Shown here: one piece after another, positions 18,857-30,477 of the stretch
Layout of the letters: every line of letters starts with the position of its first letter
How positions within the stretch are numbered: position 1 is the first letter of the stretch
Source: Rhodanobacter sp. Root480
Lineage (GTDB): Bacteria; Pseudomonadota; Gammaproteobacteria; Xanthomonadales; Rhodanobacteraceae
Length of the DNA: 64,000 nt
Direction: 5' to 3'
Assembly: GCF_001426645.1 (NCBI RefSeq)
Contig: NZ_LMEX01000002.1
Location: 268,322-332,321, forward strand
Position numbers and translations under genes: made by a program
Notes under the pieces: model-generated
Told to the model about the DNA's origin: nothing
The model's database searches: none
What the model saw: the letters and a program-made list of their open reading frames with translations, nothing else

Positions 18857-20257
18857 TCAGATCGCGCGTGAATAACGCGGTGTGTGCGACTGCCCATCGA
18901 GATAGGCATCGAAGCACATGGCGATGATACGCAACAGCAGGCGCCCCGGCGAGGTCACCTGTAGCGATGTGGAGTCTTCGAGCAGCAGGCCGTCGGCGAT
19001 CAACGGTTGCAGCCGCTGGCGTGCGGCGGCGAAATATTCGTCGAAAATCAGCCGGTGGCGCTCGCCGAAACGCGGCTTGTCCACGCAACCGTGGCACATC
19101 AACTCGCCGATCAGCTCGCGCCGGATCACGTCGTCCTCGTCCAGCAGCAGGCCGCGGGCCACCGGCAGGCGGCCGGCATCCAGCGTGGCGTAGTAGCCGG
19201 TAAGGTCGCGCGCGCTCTGGCTGTAGCTGTCGCCGATGCGGCTGATGGCGCTGACGCCCAGGCCGATGATGTCGCAGTCGCCGTGGGTCGAGTAGCCCTG
19301 GAAATTGCGCTGCAGGGTGCCGGCGCGCTGGGCCACAGCCAGCTCGTCGTCGGCACGGGCGAAGTGGTCCATGCCGATGTAAACGTAGCCGGCGGCGGAC
19401 AACTGCGCCAGCGCGCGGCCGAACAAGGCCAGTCGCGTGCCGGCATCCGGCAGCTCCTCCGCGACGATTTGCCGCTGCGCCTTGAACATCTCCGGCAGGT
19501 GCGCGTAACCGTAAACGGCCACCCGGTCCGGGTGCAGCGCCACGACCTGGTCCAGCGTGCGGCTGAAACCATCCAGGTTCTGTTTCGGCAGCCCGTAGAT
19601 CAGATCCACGCTGACCGAGCGAAAGCCCGACTCGCGCGCGGCCACGATGGCTTCCTGTGTCTGCTCGAAACTCTGGATGCGGTTGACCGCCTCCTGCACC
19701 GCCGGATCGAAATCCTGGATGCCGACCGACATCCGGTTGAAGCCCAGCTCGCCCAGCGCATGCACGTATTCACCATCGGCAAAGCGCGGGTCCAGCTCGA
19801 TGCCGTACTCTCGCTCGGCCTGCTGGCTGAAACTGAAATGGCGCGCCAGCGATTCCATCAACTCGCGCATGCGCGGCACGTCGAGGAAGTTGGGCGTGCC
19901 TCCGCCGAAATGCAGCTGGCGCACCGGCCGGTCGCGGTCGAACAGCGGTGCCGCCAGCTCGATCTCACGGTACAGGCGCTCCAGGTAGCGATCCGCCTGG
20001 CCGATGTCGCGGGTGATCACCCGGTTGCAGCCGCAGTAGAAACACGGGCTCATGCAGAACGGCACGTGCACGTACAGCGACAGCGGCCGCGGGATCGGCT
20101 CCTCGTTGGAGGCGCGGATCACCTGTCGCAAGGCCGCCTCGTCGAACGAGGGCGTGAACTGCGGCGCGGTGGGATAACTGGTGTAGCGCGGGCCCGCCAC
20201 GTCATAGCGGGCAACCAGCGCAGGATCGAATTCGGGAGGGATGATGGGAGTGGCCAT
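18857..20257 (-). CDS. hemN: oxygen-independent coproporphyrinogen III oxidase
   Basis: A 466-residue radical SAM enzyme that decarboxylates coproporphyrinogen III without oxygen in haem synthesis. The cluster motif CMSPCFYCGCNR gives the CxxxCxxC cysteines plus the additional conserved Cys, and HFGGGTPNFL follows. The N-terminal RYDVAGPRYTSYPTA segment and C-terminal CHGCVDKP are typical of HemN rather than HemW. The ATG at 20257 gives the family N-terminus. A perfect FNR box lies 41 bases upstream, and an FNR-type gene lies downstream, so oxygen control is very likely. Confidence 0.95.
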   Translation of the reverse strand: MATPIIPPEFDPALVARYDVAGPRYTSYPTAPQFTPSFDEAALRQVIRASNEEPIPRPLSLYVHVPFCMSPCFYCGCNRVITRDIGQADRYLERLYREIELAAPLFDRDRPVRQLHFGGGTPNFLDVPRMRELMESLARHFSFSQQAEREYGIELDPRFADGEYVHALGELGFNRMSVGIQDFDPAVQEAVNRIQSFEQTQEAIVAARESGFRSVSVDLIYGLPKQNLDGFSRTLDQVVALHPDRVAVYGYAHLPEMFKAQRQIVAEELPDAGTRLALFGRALAQLSAAGYVYIGMDHFARADDELAVAQRAGTLQRNFQGYSTHGDCDIIGLGVSAISRIGDSYSQSARDLTGYYATLDAGRLPVARGLLLDEDDVIRRELIGELMCHGCVDKPRFGERHRLIFDEYFAAARQRLQPLIADGLLLEDSTSLQVTSPGRLLLRIIAMCFDAYLDGQSHTPRYSRAI

Positions 20258-20291
20258 GGAGCAAGTCTGTCGGGGTGCCCGCCGCGGCACC

Positions 20292-20305
20292 TTGATTCGG
20301 ATCAA
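20292..20305. promoter_or_regulatory. FNR box upstream of hemN
   Basis: TTGATTCGGATCAA is a perfect match to TTGAT-N4-ATCAA. It is centred about 41 bases before the hemN start codon. This is the strongest FNR site seen in the window and implies autoregulation of the hemN-fnr transcript. Confidence 0.82.
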
Positions 20306-20343
20306 TTCCCGCCATGATCGCGACAACCCACCGCAGGCTTTTC

Positions 20344-20418
20344 GCAGGAGTGCACCCTGTGCGCGATGTCTTTGTCGCAACGTGCTGAAGAGCTTCGCGC
20401 ACAGGGTGCGCTCCTACA
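20344..20418. repeat. inverted pair of REP-like repeats
   Basis: Two inverted copies of a REP-like sequence, core AGGAGTGCACCCTGTGCGCG at 20346-20365 and its near-complement at 20395-20418. They could fold into a long hairpin. The type (GTAGGAGCGCACC...) is common between genes in pseudomonads and xanthomonads. Lying between the end of the fumarylacetoacetase gene and the hemN promoter, it may also terminate or insulate transcription. Confidence 0.65.
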
Positions 20419-20434
20419 AAAACATACTGGACCG

Positions 20435-21421
20435 TCAGCGCGCCAGCGGCTCGACCCGCTGCTCGATCGAACCGAAGATCGAGCGGCCGTCGGCATCGGT
20501 GATGTCGATCTTCAGCCGGTCGCCGAATTTCAGGAACGGCGTGCTGGGCTGGCCGTCGCGCAGAGTTTCCACCGTGCGCTGCTCGGCCAGGCAGGAGGCG
20601 CCCTTGCCGATGTCCTGGTTGGCGATGGTGCCCGAGCCGATGATGGTGCCGGCGGTGAGCGGGCGCGTGCGCGCCACGTGCGCCACCAGTTCGGCAAAGC
20701 TGAACTGCATGTCCACGCCGCACTCGGCTTCGCCGAACCACGCGTCGTTGAGCCAGGTGCGCATCGGCAGGTGCAGTTTGTCGCCCTGCCATGCCTCGCC
20801 CAATTCATCGGGCGTCACCAGCACCGGCGACAACGCCGAGCGCGGCTTGCTCTGCAGGAAGCCGAAACCCTTGGCCAGTTCGCCGGGTATCAGGCCGCGC
20901 AGGCTCACGTCGTTGATCAGACCCACCAGCTGGATGTGTGCCGAGGCCTGCGCCGGCGTGGCGGCCATCGGCACATCGTCGGTGACCACCACCACCTCGG
21001 CCTCCAGGTCGATGCCGACATCCTCGGCGGGCACGACCACCGGATCGCGCGGCGCCAGAAAACCCGCACTGGTGGCCTGGTACATCAGCGGGTCGGTATA
21101 GAACGACGCCGGCACCTCGGCGCCACGGGCGCGACGCACGCGCTCGACGTGCGGCAGGTAGGCGCTGCCATCCACGAATTCGTAGGCGCGCGGCAAGGGC
21201 GACGCCAGCGCGTGCATGTCCAGCGCGAACGCGCCCGTCGCGGTGCCCGCATTCAGATCCTCGGACAGCGCGTTGAGCCGTGGCGCGGTGTTGGACCAGT
21301 CGTCCAGCGCGGCCTGCAGCGTCGCGGCGATGCCGCTGGCGCGAACCGCGCGGGTGAGGTCGCGGCTGGCCACCACCAGCGTGCCGTCGCGGCCGCCTTC
21401 CTTGAGAGTTGCAAGTTTCAT
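20435..21421 (-). CDS. fumarylacetoacetate hydrolase family protein
   Basis: A 328-residue FAH-family hydrolase. The divalent-metal and catalytic segments are recognisable: DLEAEVVVVTDDVP, the ARTRPLTAGTIIGSGTIANQ stretch and the GDRLKIDITDADG ending. In tyrosine breakdown the enzyme cleaves fumarylacetoacetate to fumarate and acetoacetate. The context (homogentisate dioxygenase and hydroxyphenylpyruvate dioxygenase upstream on the same strand) supports that substrate. Start at MKLATLKEGG (21421), 17 bases after the lipoprotein stop. No maleylacetoacetate isomerase gene is seen in the window. Confidence 0.9.
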   Translation of the reverse strand: MKLATLKEGGRDGTLVVASRDLTRAVRASGIAATLQAALDDWSNTAPRLNALSEDLNAGTATGAFALDMHALASPLPRAYEFVDGSAYLPHVERVRRARGAEVPASFYTDPLMYQATSAGFLAPRDPVVVPAEDVGIDLEAEVVVVTDDVPMAATPAQASAHIQLVGLINDVSLRGLIPGELAKGFGFLQSKPRSALSPVLVTPDELGEAWQGDKLHLPMRTWLNDAWFGEAECGVDMQFSFAELVAHVARTRPLTAGTIIGSGTIANQDIGKGASCLAEQRTVETLRDGQPSTPFLKFGDRLKIDITDADGRSIFGSIEQRVEPLAR

Positions 21422-21438
21422 CGGGACTCCGGATTCAT

Positions 21439-22014
21439 CTAACCACAACCTTCCACGTAATCGATTTGTGGTGGCACACCGACGCGCCACCGCGTGATCC
21501 TGCCCTGCGCATCGGTCTCGAACACCAGCACCTCGTCGCCGTGCGGCGCTGCGATGCGCAGGTAGTTTGCGCCGCTGACGTACTTGTGTGGCTGCGTCAC
21601 GATGCGCGCACCGTACAGCGCGCGAATCTGCGCCTCGTCCATGCCGACCTTGCCGCCGCCCGGCGCAGTCCCCTTCGCGGTACCGACGTCGTAGCGCACG
21701 AAATGGCCGCCCTCGAACATGAAGGCGATATCCGCCGGCGGCGTCACCCCTTTCGGCGTCTTGTAGAAACAGCCCGACCCCAGTGACGGTGCGCCCTTCA
21801 ACTCACCACGCCAAGCTTCGGCGAACGCCGCTTCGTCCATGCCGAAACGCACATCACCGTAGCCGTCGTAGCGCGCCAATGAGGCAGGTGCGGTGTTCGC
21901 CATCGCTGGCGTGACAGCCGAGCTGACCGATGCCACCGGCGCGGCCGCCGGCTGGTCGGGGCTGCCGCAGGCGGCCAGCAGCAGCGCGCCGGCGACGACG
22001 AAAGCCGTACGCAT
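21439..22014 (-). CDS. putative lipoprotein in homogentisate operon
   Basis: A 191-residue protein with a lipoprotein signal ([20 protein letters not shown]; lipobox LAAC, lipidated Cys19). An Ala/Pro/Ser-rich linker precedes a small domain containing DVRFGMDEAAFAEAWRGEL and VGMDEAQIRALYGARI, two related MDEA-x-I/F motifs that look like an internal duplication. Its ATG overlaps the hmgA stop (ATGA), so it is coupled to the dioxygenase gene. The function is unknown; similar short lipoproteins occur in xanthomonads. No catalytic motif is visible. Confidence 0.75.
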   Translation of the reverse strand: MRTAFVVAGALLLAACGSPDQPAAAPVASVSSAVTPAMANTAPASLARYDGYGDVRFGMDEAAFAEAWRGELKGAPSLGSGCFYKTPKGVTPPADIAFMFEGGHFVRYDVGTAKGTAPGGGKVGMDEAQIRALYGARIVTQPHKYVSGANYLRIAAPHGDEVLVFETDAQGRITRWRVGVPPQIDYVEGCG

Positions 22015-23318
22015 CACGGTTTGTTTCCACCATCGAAATGCTTCGCGATGCCCTGCCAGCAGGTGTAGTAATCGCCCTGCAATTGCGGCGAGGCCAGCGC
22101 CTGCGCGGTGGGGCGGATCACCTTGCGCGTCTCGAACATGAAAGCCATGGTGCCGCCGATCACGTCCGCTTTCGACAGGTCGGCGTTCGACGCCTTCTCG
22201 AACGTGGCCGCGTCCGGCCCGTGCCCGCTCATGCAATTGTGCAACGACGCGCCGCCGGGCACGAAACCCTCGGCCTTGGCGTCGTAGACGCCGGCGATCA
22301 GCCCCATGAATTCGCTGGCCACGTTGCGATGGAACCACGGCGGACGAAACGTGTGCTGCGCCACCAGCCAGCGCGGCGGGAAGATCGCAAAGTCCACATT
22401 GGCCGTGCCCGCGGTATCGCTGGGCGAGGTAAGCACGGTAAAGATGGACGGATCGGGATGGTCGTAGCTGATCGAACCGATCGCGTTGAAGCGGCGCAGG
22501 TCATATTTGTACGGCGCGTAATTGCCGTGCCAGGCAACCACGTCCAGCGGCGAGTGATCGATCTTCGCCGACCACAGCGCACCCTGGAATTTCGCCACCA
22601 GCTCGAACGCGCCATCGACGTCTTCATAGGCAGCGCATGGGGTGAGGAAGTCGCGCGTGTTGGCCAGGCAATTGGAACCGATCGGCCCCAGCTCGGGCAG
22701 GCGCAGCAGCGCGCCGAAGTTCTCGCAAACATAGCCGCGCGCCTCGCCGTCGATCACGTCCACGCGGAAACGCACGCCGCGGGGAATCACCGCAATTTCC
22801 TGCGGCTCGATCTCGATCACGCCCAACTCGGTCGCCAGCCGCAAGCGCCCCTGCTGCGGCACGATCAGCAGCTCGCCGTCGGCATCGTAGAAAAACCGGC
22901 CCTGCATCGAGCGGTTTGCGGCATAGAGGTGGATGCCAACGCCCGCCTGCTCGGCCGGCCCGCCGTTGCCGGCCAGCGTGGTGAGGCCGTCGATGAAATC
23001 GGTGGGTGCGTCGGGCAGCGGCAACGGATCCCAGCGCAACTGGTTGGGCGTGGCCGGCGCTTCATCGAACCGGTTGTGGAAGGTGGCGTGCGTCAGCGGC
23101 AGGAACGGCTCGTGTACCGCGGCGGGGCGAATCCGGTACAGCCAGCTGCGCCGGTTGGCGTGGCGCGGCGCGGTGAACGCCGTGCCGGAGAGCTGCTCGG
23201 CGTAGAGACCGTGGGCTACGCGCTGCGGGGAATTCTGACCGACCGGGAGCGTGCCTTCGATGGCTTCGGTGGCGAACTCGTTGGTGAAACCGGATTGGTA
23301 GTGCGATGGCACGTTCAC
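22014..23318 (-). CDS. hmgA: homogentisate 1,2-dioxygenase
   Basis: A 434-residue iron dioxygenase that opens the homogentisate ring to maleylacetoacetate. Family segments include [13 protein letters not shown] near the N-terminus, [12 protein letters not shown], and the metal-binding C-terminal region with [16 protein letters not shown] and [11 protein letters not shown]. The start is the GTG at 23318 (VNVPSHYQ), which has GGAG upstream and gives the family length. The gene ends inside the ATG of the following lipoprotein gene. A GIY-YIG gene cassette with repeats separates it from hppD, which would normally be its direct neighbour. Confidence 0.95.
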   Translation of the reverse strand: MNVPSHYQSGFTNEFATEAIEGTLPVGQNSPQRVAHGLYAEQLSGTAFTAPRHANRRSWLYRIRPAAVHEPFLPLTHATFHNRFDEAPATPNQLRWDPLPLPDAPTDFIDGLTTLAGNGGPAEQAGVGIHLYAANRSMQGRFFYDADGELLIVPQQGRLRLATELGVIEIEPQEIAVIPRGVRFRVDVIDGEARGYVCENFGALLRLPELGPIGSNCLANTRDFLTPCAAYEDVDGAFELVAKFQGALWSAKIDHSPLDVVAWHGNYAPYKYDLRRFNAIGSISYDHPDPSIFTVLTSPSDTAGTANVDFAIFPPRWLVAQHTFRPPWFHRNVASEFMGLIAGVYDAKAEGFVPGGASLHNCMSGHGPDAATFEKASNADLSKADVIGGTMAFMFETRKVIRPTAQALASPQLQGDYYTCWQGIAKHFDGGNKP

Positions 23319-23351
23319 TGCTGATTCTCCGAATAGGCTGTTCGCTGGCTT

Positions 23352-23463
23352 GCCCTTCGACTTCGGCCCTGCGGGCCTACGCTCAGGGTGATCGGTGTGG
23401 TGCGGCTGTTGCTTTTCTGCCGTTCTCCCTGAGCGTAGGCCCGTAGGGCCGAAGTCGAAGGGC
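23352..23463. repeat. left repeat pair of the GIY-YIG cassette
   Basis: Two 37-bp copies in inverted orientation, 23352-23388 and 23427-23463, differ at one base and are separated by 38 bp. The motif runs from GCCCTTCGACTTCGG to CTACGCTCAGGG. The pair can form a strong hairpin just upstream of hmgA and after the GIY-YIG stop codon, so it may act as terminator or mRNA stabiliser. Confidence 0.8.
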
Positions 23464-23469
23464 CGCCAC

Positions 23470-23763
23470 CTAACGCTGATGCCTGTGTTTACCCTTGCCA
23501 AGGGCACCGATCTCCTTCCAGTCACCCGCCATGTACGCCAGCTTCTTCGCCCGACTCCAGCCTTTCAGCTTGCGCTCCATGGTCAGGGCTTCATAGCGCG
23601 TCTCGAAACCCTCAGCATGGATCAACTTCAATGGACGCCGAGTCGAGGTGTATGCGCAACCCTTGCCCTGATCGTGCTGCGACATCCGTTGATCGAGATT
23701 GTCGGTGTGACCGATGTAGAAGCTGCCGTCGGCGCATTCGAGGATATAGAAGGTGAATTCCAT
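23470..23763 (-). CDS. small GIY-YIG nuclease-domain protein
   Basis: A 97-residue protein consisting of a single GIY-YIG domain of the UvrC/YhbQ type. The signature strands read [18 protein letters not shown] (residues 4-21). A conserved arginine follows in NLDQRMSQH, and the likely catalytic glutamate lies in [13 protein letters not shown]. Such domains cut DNA with one metal ion; there is no DNA-binding fusion. AAGGAAG lies before the ATG. The gene sits within the tyrosine catabolism genes but has no evident metabolic link to them, and is closely bracketed by inverted repeat pairs (stop codon only seven bases from one). I infer a link between nuclease and repeats. Confidence 0.85.
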   Translation of the reverse strand: MEFTFYILECADGSFYIGHTDNLDQRMSQHDQGKGCAYTSTRRPLKLIHAEGFETRYEALTMERKLKGWSRAKKLAYMAGDWKEIGALGKGKHRHQR

Positions 23764-23802
23764 CTCTTTGGCTTCCTTGCCGTGTCAGTGATTCGCCAGC
23801 TT

Positions 23803-23917
23803 GCCCTTCGATTTCGCTGCTGAGGAGCTACGCTCAGGGGGATCGGTTTCTGGGACAACGGAATGTCTCCACACCGATCACCCTGAGCGTAGGCCCGCAG
23901 GGCCGAAGTCGAAGGGC
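23803..23917. repeat. right repeat pair of the GIY-YIG cassette
   Basis: An inverted pair: a diverged copy at 23803-23845 (with GATTTCGCTGCTGAGGAGC in place of the usual centre) and a full copy at 23869-23917, which is the exact inverted partner of 23352-23400. The flank TTCGCCAGCTTGCCCTTCGA preceding this pair also precedes the left pair with two differences, so the two pairs share more than the core. It lies 15 bases beyond the hppD stop codon. Confidence 0.78.
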
Positions 23918-23932
23918 CACGCGCCCCCGACC

Positions 23933-25027
23933 TTACAGCACCCCCCGCTTCATCTGATCCCGTTCGATGCTCTCGAACAGCGCCTGGAAATTGCCCTCGC
24001 CGAAACCCTCGTTGCCCTTGCGCTGGATGATCTCGAAGAAGATCGGGCCGATGCAGTTCTGGGTGAAGATCTGCAGCAGTTTGCGCTGGTGCGTTTCCGG
24101 GTCGGCGTCGATCAGGATCTTGTTGCGCGCCAGCCGCGGCACGTCCTCGCCATGGTTCGGCACCCGCTCGTCGATCACCTCGAAATACGCGTCCGGCGTG
24201 TCGAGGAATTCCACCCCGGCGGCGCGCATCTTTTCCACCGTGGCGTAGATATCGTCGGTGAAGCAGGCGATGTGCTGGATGCCCTCGCCCTTGTACGCAT
24301 CGAGGTATTCGTTGATCTGGCTTTTCGGGTCGTCCGATTCGTTGAGCGGGATGCGCACGATGCCGTCGGGTGCGGTCATCGCCTTCGATACCAGGCCGGT
24401 CTTGGCGCCCTTGATGTCGAAGTAGCGGATCTCGCGGAAGTTGAACAGGCGCTCGTAGTAGTCCGACCACTTCTGCATGTTGCCGAAATACAGGTTGTGG
24501 GTCAGGTGGTCGATGAAGGTGAGGCCGAAGCCGGCCGGTTTCTGCGCCGCGCCCTCGATGGGTTGGTAATCACCGTCGTAGATGCTGCCCGCGTCGCCGT
24601 AGCGGTCCACCAGATACAGCATGCAATCGCCGATGCCCTTCACCACCGGTGCGTTCACCGCTCGGCTGTCGGCCTTCTCGGTGAACGCTTCGCCGCCATT
24701 GCCCAGCACGGCACGCAGCACCTCGGCGGCCGGTTTGCGGAAGCGGATGGCGAAGCCGCAGGCGCTGGGGCCATGCGCCTGCGCGAAGGCCACGGCGAAG
24801 GAGTCGGGGTCCTCGTTGACGAGGAAGTTCACGTCGTTCTGGCGATAGACGATAATCGGGCGGTGCTTGTGCCTGAGCACGGCGACGAAACCCATGCGCT
24901 GGAAAAGGGTATGCAGTTCGGCGGCGCGCCCGGGCGGCGCGGCAAATTCGACGAATTCGAAACCGTCGATACCCATCGGATTCTCGAACGTGGCGACCTG
25001 CATGCCGGGATCGGGCTTGGTGTTCAT
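23933..25027 (-). CDS. hppD: 4-hydroxyphenylpyruvate dioxygenase
   Basis: A 364-residue iron-dependent dioxygenase that converts 4-hydroxyphenylpyruvate to homogentisate. The N-terminal domain begins near GIDGFEFVEFA. The C-terminal catalytic half holds the iron ligands in FIDHLTHNLYFGNM, in GIQHIACFTDDI (His) and in GPIFFEIIQRKGNEGFGEGNF (Glu). The start MNTKPDPGMQ at 25027 has a GGAGAG-like site upstream; the frame is open further but would run through the operator. It begins the catabolic string hppD, (GIY-YIG), hmgA, lipoprotein, FAH, and diverges from a marR gene across a palindromic operator. Confidence 0.95.
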   Translation of the reverse strand: MNTKPDPGMQVATFENPMGIDGFEFVEFAAPPGRAAELHTLFQRMGFVAVLRHKHRPIIVYRQNDVNFLVNEDPDSFAVAFAQAHGPSACGFAIRFRKPAAEVLRAVLGNGGEAFTEKADSRAVNAPVVKGIGDCMLYLVDRYGDAGSIYDGDYQPIEGAAQKPAGFGLTFIDHLTHNLYFGNMQKWSDYYERLFNFREIRYFDIKGAKTGLVSKAMTAPDGIVRIPLNESDDPKSQINEYLDAYKGEGIQHIACFTDDIYATVEKMRAAGVEFLDTPDAYFEVIDERVPNHGEDVPRLARNKILIDADPETHQRKLLQIFTQNCIGPIFFEIIQRKGNEGFGEGNFQALFESIERDQMKRGVL

Positions 25028-25118
25028 GGCACTCTCCGGTTCAACACGGGCGAATTGACTCTGAGCGCCGCAAGGATGCGCTGCCGCCCGCGAAAGGATT
25101 TGCATGCCAATGTTATAG

Positions 25119-25140
25119 TTACAACTGAAACCAGTTGCAA
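25119..25140. promoter_or_regulatory. palindromic operator between hppD and marR
   Basis: A 22-bp near-perfect palindrome: half-site TTACAACTG, spacer AAAC, half-site CAGTTGCAA, with eight of nine positions matching between arms. It lies in the 127-base divergent gap, overlapping a possible -10 (TATAGT, 25114-25119) and ending 15 bases before the marR start. Size and position suit a MarR dimer repressing both directions. Confidence 0.65.
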
Positions 25141-25154
25141 GGAGCACTGCCGCA

Positions 25155-25616
25155 GTGTCGACCGACCGCAAACGCATTCCCGCCAGCGCCGAGCACGCGC
25201 CGCTCGAACTGGAACACTTCCTGCCGTACCGGTTGTCGATCCTGTCCAACGCGATCAGCCAGTCGATTGCCGACGACTACCAGCGCCGCTACGACCTCAG
25301 CATGACCGAGTGGCGGGTGATGGCCGTACTGGCCCGCTTCGATGGTTTGTCCGCCCGCGAAGTGGCCGAGCGCACCCTGATGGACAAGGTGGCGGTGAGC
25401 CGCGCGCTGGCACGATTGGTGGAAGCGGGCCGCGTCACCCGCGCCACCCATGCGGGCGACAAGCGCCGCTCCGTGCTCGGCCTGTCCGAAGCCGGCTGGG
25501 CCCTGCACGATGAAGTGGCGCCGATGGCGCGTGCGCGCGAACGCGAAGTGCTGGCGAAACTGGATTTCGAGGAGCAGCACTGGCTGACGCGGATCATCGA
25601 CAAACTGATGGTCTGA
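25155..25616 (+). CDS. MarR-family transcription regulator
   Basis: A 153-residue MarR protein with the winged-helix core: LSMTEWRVMAVLARFDGLSAREVAERT, then the recognition helix DKVAVSRALARLVEAG and wing KRRSVLGLSEAG. The start is the GTG at 25155, with AAGGAGC ten bases upstream. It is divergent from hppD, and the intergenic palindrome is the likely binding site. MarR-type regulators (for example HpdR/HmgR-like) that respond to aromatic intermediates are common beside homogentisate genes; homogentisate or hydroxyphenylpyruvate as ligand is inference. It converges with the aconitase gene four bases away. Confidence 0.9.
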   Translation: MSTDRKRIPASAEHAPLELEHFLPYRLSILSNAISQSIADDYQRRYDLSMTEWRVMAVLARFDGLSAREVAERTLMDKVAVSRALARLVEAGRVTRATHAGDKRRSVLGLSEAGWALHDEVAPMARAREREVLAKLDFEEQHWLTRIIDKLMV

Positions 25617-25620
25617 CGGC

Positions 25621-28869
<3,249 letters not shown>

Positions 28870-30378
28870 TCAGCGCACCCCGTGCATCAGCTTGTTGATC
28901 AGCGGGGCGATCAGGAACAACACCACGCCGCCGCCCAGCAGGATCCAGAAGCCCATGGTGTAACCGGACAGCGCCGATTCCACCGTCATGCCGGTCTCGC
29001 CGCTGACGTGGCCGGCAAACAGCCCGGCCAGGTTGTTGCCGATGGCGGTGGAGAGAAACCAGCCGCCCATCCCCAGGCCCACCAGCCGCAACGGCGCCAG
29101 CTTGGTCACCATCGACAGGCCGATCGGCGACAGGCACAACTCGCCGGCGGTCTGCAGCACGTAGCACAGCACCAGCGTCCATAGCGGGATCATGCCGTCG
29201 CTGCCGACCAGGTTGGACAACGCATACATCAGCACCGCAAAACCCAATGCGTTGCCGATCAGCCCCAGGCCGAACTTGCGCGGAATGGAGGGCTCGGCGC
29301 GACGCTTGTCCAACCATGCCCACACCAGCGTCACCAGCGGCGCCAGCAACACGATGGCCACCGGGTTCACCGACTGGAACCAGCCGATGGGGAAGTCCCA
29401 GCCGCCAAGGTTGCGGTCGACGATGTGCTGGGCCAGGAAGTTGAACGAACTGCCGGCCTGCTCGAAGAACATCCAGAACAGTACGTTGAAGGTGAAGATG
29501 ATCAGCATCGCGATCACCCGCTGGATCTGCACGCGGCCGGTGCGGATCGCCTCGGCCACCAGCATCACCGCCACGCCCAGGAACAGCACCGTCAACAACC
29601 ACTGCAGCACCACCGCGCCGGCACGATCCATCAGCAGGTACACCAGCGGAATGGCCACCAGCACGCCCAGCGCCACCCACACCACGCGCACGCGGCTGGC
29701 GATTTCCGGTGCCGGGCGGCCCACCATGCCGAGCTGGCGGCGACCAAACCAGAACCACACCAGGCTGATCAGCATGCCCACGCCCGAGGCGGCGAAGACC
29801 ACGTGGTAGTTCTGGTGCCCCGGCGTGCCGAACACGCGCGTCGCCAGCAGGCTGGTCAGCACCGGCGCAATCAGCGCGCCCGCGTTGATGCCCATGTAGA
29901 ACAACGTGAACCCGCGGTCGCGGCGCGAATCACCCGGCGCATACAGCTGGCCCACCATCGAGGAAATGTTCGGCTTGAACAGGCCGTTGCCCACGATGAC
30001 CGTGGCCAGGCCGAACATGAACACCTGATGGTTCGGCACCATCACCATGAACAACCCTGCCGACATCACCACCGCGCCCAGCAGGATCGAACGCTGGTAG
30101 CCGATGATCTTGTCCGCCACGTAACCACCGAACACCGCGGTGGCGTACACCAGCGCCAGATAGGCGCCGTAAGTGCGACTGGCGGATGCCTGGCCCGCAT
30201 CGTCACCGCCGTAGAACTGCGCCACGATGTACAGCGTGAGCGCCCAGCGCATGCCGTAGAACGCAAAGCGCTCCCAGAACTCGGACATGAACAGCATCCA
30301 CAGCGGACGCGGGTGGCCGAGCATTTGTGGATAGGCCGGCACGCCGTTCGATGCCGCGTTGGTAGTGGCTGGAGTCAT
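28870..30378 (-). CDS. POT-family proton-dependent oligopeptide transporter
   Basis: A 502-residue inner-membrane transporter with about 12-14 helices. POT/PTR signatures are visible. FWERFAFYGMRWAL in helix 1 contains the ExxERFxYY-type motif, here with a shortened form. FTLFYMGINAGALIAPV in helix 5 is the PTR2 motif. It imports di- and tripeptides with protons. The start at MTPATTNAA (30378) has GGAAA upstream; an ATG 15 bases earlier is also possible. The gene is alone between aconitase and tryptophan dioxygenase, all on the minus strand. Confidence 0.9.
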   Translation of the reverse strand: MTPATTNAASNGVPAYPQMLGHPRPLWMLFMSEFWERFAFYGMRWALTLYIVAQFYGGDDAGQASASRTYGAYLALVYATAVFGGYVADKIIGYQRSILLGAVVMSAGLFMVMVPNHQVFMFGLATVIVGNGLFKPNISSMVGQLYAPGDSRRDRGFTLFYMGINAGALIAPVLTSLLATRVFGTPGHQNYHVVFAASGVGMLISLVWFWFGRRQLGMVGRPAPEIASRVRVVWVALGVLVAIPLVYLLMDRAGAVVLQWLLTVLFLGVAVMLVAEAIRTGRVQIQRVIAMLIIFTFNVLFWMFFEQAGSSFNFLAQHIVDRNLGGWDFPIGWFQSVNPVAIVLLAPLVTLVWAWLDKRRAEPSIPRKFGLGLIGNALGFAVLMYALSNLVGSDGMIPLWTLVLCYVLQTAGELCLSPIGLSMVTKLAPLRLVGLGMGGWFLSTAIGNNLAGLFAGHVSGETGMTVESALSGYTMGFWILLGGGVVLFLIAPLINKLMHGVR

Positions 30379-30477
30379 GGTTTCCGTACGCATCAATTCA
30401 ATGGATGCGCGAAGGTGTACCTGCCCACCGCGCAAGCCGTCAAATGCGCCGCAACAAATCCGCGTCAGCCGATGGGA

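Larger units (their letters stand above)
23352..23917. mobile_element. GIY-YIG nuclease cassette bounded by 49-bp inverted repeats
   Basis: A 566-bp unit between hmgA and hppD. Its outer ends, 23352-23400 and 23869-23917, are perfect 49-bp inverted copies of each other (core CCTACGCTCAGGGTGATCGG on the left). Just inside each end is another, diverged copy in opposite orientation (23427-23463 and 23803-23845). The gene is thus framed by two repeat pairs, each able to fold into a hairpin. The only gene inside is a GIY-YIG nuclease. The layout resembles a RAYT transposase gene flanked by REP pairs. Mobility is inferred from structure alone; no target-site duplication was identified. Confidence 0.55.
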
